DNA of 64,000 nt from Icerya purchasi (Eukaryota; Arthropoda; Insecta; Hemiptera; Monophlebidae), in contig CM077115.1 of NCBI GenBank assembly GCA_039619475.1, forward strand, positions 398,880,557 to 398,944,556, written 5' to 3'. Positions within the stretch are counted from its first letter, which is position 1. The number at the start of each line of letters is the position of its first letter. Positions 12,426-64,000 of this stretch are shown one piece after another. A program made the position numbers and the translations under genes. The notes beneath the pieces were generated by a model. That model was not told the DNA's origin. It saw only the letters and a list, made by a program, of their open reading frames with translations, and did no database searches.

Positions 12426-15347
12426 ATTACGCTAGAATTTCTAAAAATAGAGGAAATTACAATGAGCAAAATTAGGAAAAGTAGTTGCGCTTAGCGTTGA
12501 ATCAATGTATAGAACGGTGTTCATCATACGCGACAATACTCGCTGGAATTTACCCAGTATACCCAAGTTTATTCGAAATCACATTTATCTTAGAATTCAA
12601 CATAATTAAAACTAGTATTATCAAAATAGCGCCAATTTTAGCGGTTTTTTTTTTATTTTTATTATTTTCGCATTGACTTAATATGGAGTTAAAAAAGTAA
12701 AGATTTTAGGAATAACAAAGATTTCCGAAAACACGTTAATATGAGAAACAACAAAGTTTGGCATTTATGCTGGAACCACCACAATATCGGATGACTGGCA
12801 TCTTACGTTATTTCCCAACACTAAGAATTGATATTAATTTTTTTACTAACCAACGGAACATGCAAATTTTGCTTGCAATAAGACATTCTTTCCGTTAACT
12901 CGATTAAAAATGCAAATACTACTTTATTCAAAAAATGATAATGTTTTACATTTTGTATTTTTACATACCCATTTACTGCTAACATTCGCATCGAATATAA
13001 ACTAAATGAAAATTAAATTAATAAAAGAAACGGAATAGGTGATAAATAAATGGAGTTTAGGTACGAAAAAAAAAAAGGAAACTGCGATATTTTGTCACAA
13101 AGTATACACATTTCTTGTTTCACGAATTCCAGGGCGGTTATTGCGGTCGCCATTTTCAAAAAAAAAAAAAAAAAAAAGGATAAGAACAATTTTTTCCTGT
13201 AACTTCTAAGTTTAAGCGCAACCTAAAGAAAACTTCAATGTTACTTCATAGATAGTTCACTGTCGGTAAACGAACTTGCGTAAGAAATTAAAATGAAATC
13301 GTACACAGAATAGTTTTAGTCGTCATTAAAAATATTCTTGTTTCGATTTAATTTTAAATTGCTACAAAGTTTCGTTTATCGACAATTTTATATTATTAGA
13401 CAGAAGCAAAATTAAAATTTTCTCTAAGTCGCGTAAACACAACAGTTACTGAAAGGGATGTAGATAATGAAGGCAATTTTTCTACAGATAAAGAGGCAGG
13501 TTGTAAAAAATGAAGTTAAAAGAACAATTATATTCTTAATTTTTTTTTCCCCCTTTTTGACGAACAAACTTATCAGACATAATTTACACCACAATATATG
13601 GAGTTCGCCTTTAGAGAAAAATATTACAATACACAACTATTTAAAGTCGAATAAATGCGACAGGTTAATATATAAATATTATCAAAGTATTCCTGAAATT
13701 ATTCATTTAATATGTTTTACCCGCAATTGCAGAAATAGGTTTTATAAAAATTATTGAACATAGATTATATCCGATATCTAATTTTCGATTCATGTTTTTC
13801 GTGATTTTTATAAAACAAATTTCTACGATTGCGAGTATATAAGTATTATTAAATTAAAAACGTTCGCATGATTTATTAAGTACCTTAAAAAGGTGAACCC
13901 TCAAAACGCTTCACATATGTTTTTTAAAAAAATAAAAATAGCATCGCATTTCAACGAGTTTAATGAAAATATAATTTTTTAAATGAAACCTGTATTATCA
14001 GTAAAATACGTATTCTTAAAAAACTTACTTTAACAACTTCAGCGGCGTGGACACTTTATCCGAGCTGTTTTAACTAACTATTAACACACGGAAGGAATAA
14101 TTTAGTCATTATCGGTACGCAGTTCTTATTATTGTCTATACAAGCATCAAACTGTCACAGTGTACTGCTTATAATAATTGAAAAACACACGTACAACGTA
14201 TCTTTTCTTCTTCAGACGATCGACATTTATTAATTACTGATCCGAAACTTTCGTTCGGCACAAAGCAGATGATGCGTTGATTCATACGCTTCACGCAAAT
14301 AGAAGCAAAAATTAAACAAATCTAATCACGTGAGACCAGTGAATTATTCATTATACTGCAAATGGAATTCAATCAGAATTTTTAATGTTTAACCGATATC
14401 AGAGGACTAGACTACACAATAAACGATATTAAGCTAAAATTCGAGATTACTATTTAATTATAAAACGGAAACGGTATCTATTACGACGGATTTCTCTCGG
14501 AAATTTTACATCAATAGGAAAGATTATAATAATTAGTTTATTATAAAATTGCAATTTTCGAGATATTTTTTTAAAAATATTTACATCCAGCAATCAAAAC
14601 AACGGTAAAAAAGAGTATTTCTTAAAACCGACGCAACAGATCACGATTCATTCGAAAAATTATACGTCTTTTTTGAGCAGGAACAATATAGTTATTTTGT
14701 ACAAAATTGTAGCAGTTAAAAAAAAAATTACTTAAAATTAAGAGCATATCAGAATTTACAAATTCAAAATTGGTCACTCGGCTTGTTAAATTTATAATAT
14801 TTCAATGTTTTACCAAGTTTTGTAACATTGAAAGGTCGAATATCATTCACATGAATATGCGTTAACACAGCGCAAAATTTTGTTGTACAAATAATGTAAC
14901 CTATTGATGTACAAACTTAAAATAGAAAGCTGATATTAAAAATGTTATTACGACATGTTATTACGACTCAGATAGATAGTACACTTGTCGGAAAATTAAT
15001 TCAAAGATAAATATTTTATCGCAAACGTTAAATAATACCGCGGATTTCTACCTTTTTTTCCCTTCACAAACTGACGAAATATCGAGTGAGATGATGAGTC
15101 TGAGAGTAACAATTATACACAGTGAAACACCGAGTAAAATTTATAAATTTTGCGCAGGTTAGTATTAGGAGCCAAAAGTTATCAGAAGTGATAAATATTA
15201 TGTTCCCCTTGTGCACGAAGATCTTTTCGGAAAAACAGCTACTCAAACTGAATGCTGATCATCAAATCTGGAATGAATAAGTACGTTTAAAAAAGTTAAA
15301 TATTTTTAACTATGATTTTTTTTTTGCATGGCTCAGAAACTACGGTA
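12426..15347. other. intergenic stretch downstream of Medea
   Basis: AT-rich, with no recognised gene. It could contain more of the Medea 3' UTR if the nearest polyadenylation signal (15348-15353) is not used. Confidence 0.4.
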
Positions 15348-15353
15348 TTTATT
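15348..15353 (-). promoter_or_regulatory. candidate Medea polyadenylation signal
   Basis: The minus strand reads AATAAA here, about 540 nt after the Medea stop codon. It is the first canonical hexamer I found downstream. It is only a candidate, because hexamers are common in AT-rich DNA. Confidence 0.3.
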
Positions 15354-15889
15354 TGTTGGTTATTTCTTATTAAATCGTAAAAATAAATATTTTCAATAAT
15401 TTCGTTTGGAAAAAATTAAAAATTCCAAGATCCTTCCAGAATACTAAGAAATGAAAAAAACATATTCACAGAAACAATACACGGTATCTTTTTTTGTAAA
15501 ACAATAAATTTTACCTTTAAACAACAAAAGTATGTAATTAAAAATCAAAAAAAAAAAAAAAAAAAAGTTACTAAATATATTATACAAATAAGGGTTATTT
15601 TATCGTCAACAATCGTTTGTATGATTAAGAAAATATAAATTGATTTTGCCACATATCACTTCTAAAGAGATTAAAAAACGATTTTTGTTGATTATAACTT
15701 TATATATTACGTTCCGGTACAAATAATTTTCTTTCAATAATAATGCACACTAAAAATACTGTTATTCATAAATATGAATATCTCCTGTATTTTACAATAG
15801 AATGGTATTAAAAAATTAATAACATTTTCTAAAATAAGAAAAATTTACTTACAATATATAACGTCATCCAGCTGAAGCCAATGTTTAAC

Positions 15890-62390
<46,501 letters not shown>

Positions 62391-62639
62391 CTATAAAAAA
62401 TAAATAAGAATAAATTAACCAAAAGGTATTTTAAAAAATGCATATTTTTTACATATAAAGAAAAAGATGAAAAGAAAATAGAGAGGTTATATTACATTAG
62501 TTAATATGGCACGAGAGCTCCAAGATTATAATCAGTCAGTTAAGCTAAAAATTTAGCATACAGTCTTACACCGCAAGAATATCTTATTGCGAAATCTAAT
62601 TAATTTTACCTATTTTATCCGTAACTATTTTATGTGTAT
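62391..62639. other. sequence upstream of Medea exon 1
   Basis: Intronic by inference, since an acceptor lies at 62391. I see no promoter or exon here. Confidence 0.4.
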
Positions 62640-63128
62640 TACGCTACTCGTATTCATCAGATCAGTGCGATTTTGAACTTCTTATTTCTAGTACCGACAT
62701 TAACATTAAATGTATTATAAGGGGAAACGTGAATTTAGTATAGGAGGTATTTCCAAATCGAGATAACTGGCAGAACAATTATGGTGGGGCTACAATTCTT
62801 ATTAAGAATAATACACAACATAATCTGATTTCAATTAACCTAACGAACTCTTATAATAACACAAGATCTAATGCGGTATGTATTTTAGCTAATTATAAAA
62901 ATATTACTGGCAAAAATTTCGATTCCTTAATTATCCCCAATAATATAGTTTAACCTCTCATTCCATCGTTTTAGGCGGTGATTTTAATTCGATTGTGGGG
63001 ATACGACTCCAACGAAAGCAAAAAAAGAGGCTGTAATAAAAGTCCTTCCTAACTCATATTTATGTCTATTAAATGATAATAACAGTACTAGAATAAATAA
63101 TCCACGTATAAATAACAATGCTCTAGAG
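62640..63128 (+). mobile_element. LINE endonuclease fragment
   Basis: Conceptual frames with shifts and stops give NWQNNYGGATILIKNNTQHN near 62770-62835 and GGDFNSIVG near 62970-63000 (the GDFN motif), then LCLLNDNNSTRINNPRINNN. These are the middle and end of an AP endonuclease of a Jockey/CR1-type LINE. Truncated on both sides; the right side is cut by the hAT element. Confidence 0.65.
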
Positions 63129-64000
63129 CAGAGTTTCCCAACCTTTTCTTCATCGAGCCTCCCCAAATTATAAATAACATTTTTCCTTAATTTTTTCATT
63201 AAAAAAAAAAAAAACGCACATTGTTTTAATGATATTTATTTTAATACTAAGTTGTAGAAAATAAACTTTAACCAAATGTAAAACGTTTTTATCGAAATAA
63301 TTTATTATAATTAAAGTACTAATGAGATACTTGAGCTTGCATGTTCTGCACCAGTTGGTTGATACTAGGTTCAGTCTTTACCAGAGCTATCGTCAGGTCG
63401 CTATCGACAGCAAGACGATTTCGCTGCTTAGTTTTAATTAAAACCAAAGCTGAAAACCGTGTTCTACATAAGTGTAAGTCGAAGACAAAGGAACAAATAT
63501 TCCCAAAGCAAGAGAGGCAACTTTGGAATTAACAAGAAATCGTTTGATCCAAAATTTCTCCAATGTCAAGAGATGAAAGTCATCTTTCGTTGTCGAATCA
63601 ACCTTCATTTCTAGAAATTCTTTCTGAACTTGTTCTGGTAATTATAAGACATCAACAACAAATGAGTTTCTGGTCATGTGACATATTGGTGACTCTGAAT
63701 TAATGTCTCGATAGTATCGGTGAAATTCGTTTTCCGGCGCTTGCAAATGAGTTTATATTTCAACTTTGAAATCTTCGTCCAGTTTTTTATTATTAATTGC
63801 TTTGAATAGTCGAGAAAAAGATATTATTACATTTTCAGCAGATATCTTTTGATTCCAAAGTTGAAGCTTAGATATGAACCCTTGAATATGATCATAGTTA
63901 CTTATTACAGTGCCGTTTCTGCCATGACGCTTCAAGTTTAGCTGATTAAAGGCATCAAATATATCAGTTAAATAGGTCAACCTCCATTGAAATTGTTCAC
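63129..64000 (-). pseudogene. hAT transposase fossil, C-terminal half
   Basis: Element end CAGAGTTTCCCAACC at 63129. The minus-strand frame from the window edge (YLTDIFDAFNQLNLKRHGRN) runs to a stop at 63755. It continues through THLQAPENEFHRYY, a second stop, LPEQVQKEFLEMKVDSTTKD and FWIKRFLVNSKVASLALGIF, then a one-base frameshift near 63455, and ends SALVLIKTKQRNRLAVDSDL through QAQVSH with a stop at 63319. This matches the ZBED5/FAM200/SCAND3-type hAT proteins, including the C-terminal dimerisation block. Two stops and a frameshift rule out activity. The N-terminal BED zinc finger would lie beyond the window. Confidence 0.85.

Overview
This is an AT-rich animal nuclear window with large introns, GT-AG spliced exons, many microsatellites and fossils of LINE, SINE, Penelope-like, mariner and hAT elements. 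The Smad4 protein it encodes and the repeat content point to an arthropod, most likely an insect. I cannot name the species from sequence alone.

Two host genes are recognisable. At the far left (266-376, + strand) is the last coding exon of a KChIP-type EF-hand calcium sensor. Nearly everything from 62390 down to 15890 (- strand) is one gene: the co-Smad Medea/Smad4 of TGF-beta/BMP signalling. I could place 12 constitutive coding exons that join in frame into a 599-residue protein (MH1 from exons 1, 2 and 4, a Pro/Gln/Ser-rich linker from exons 5-8, MH2 from exons 9-13). A thirteenth, 60-nt in-frame exon lies at 58799-58858. The two genes converge, separated by about 15 kb with no recognised gene.

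The most interesting point is that 60-nt exon. It has the best splice sites in the gene, keeps frame, and would insert 20 residues into the tip of the MH1 DNA-reading hairpin, between the residues equivalent to human SMAD4 Q83 and K88. The introns on its two sides carry related repeats in opposite orientation: one starts about 130 nt after the exon 2 donor, the other lies within about 30 nt of the exon 4 acceptor. Paired in the pre-mRNA they would bring exon 2 next to exon 4 and loop the cassette out. This suggests a splicing switch between DNA-binding and altered-DNA-binding co-Smad, by analogy with SMAD2 exon 3.

The introns are transposon graveyards. Intron 3 has a LINE that keeps its 5' UTR, endonuclease and the start of the reverse transcriptase but stops abruptly inside it. 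Introns 5, 7 and 8 have 5'-truncated or decayed LINEs. Intron 10 has a head-to-head inverted repeat from a Penelope-like element with a GIY-YIG domain. Intron 8 has an internally deleted mariner and a decayed Tc1/mariner-superfamily transposase. A roughly 330-450 bp hairpin-bearing repeat occurs three times (introns 12, 8 and 3), always beside dinucleotide microsatellites. The right edge of the window is a hAT transposase fossil inserted in a LINE endonuclease fragment.
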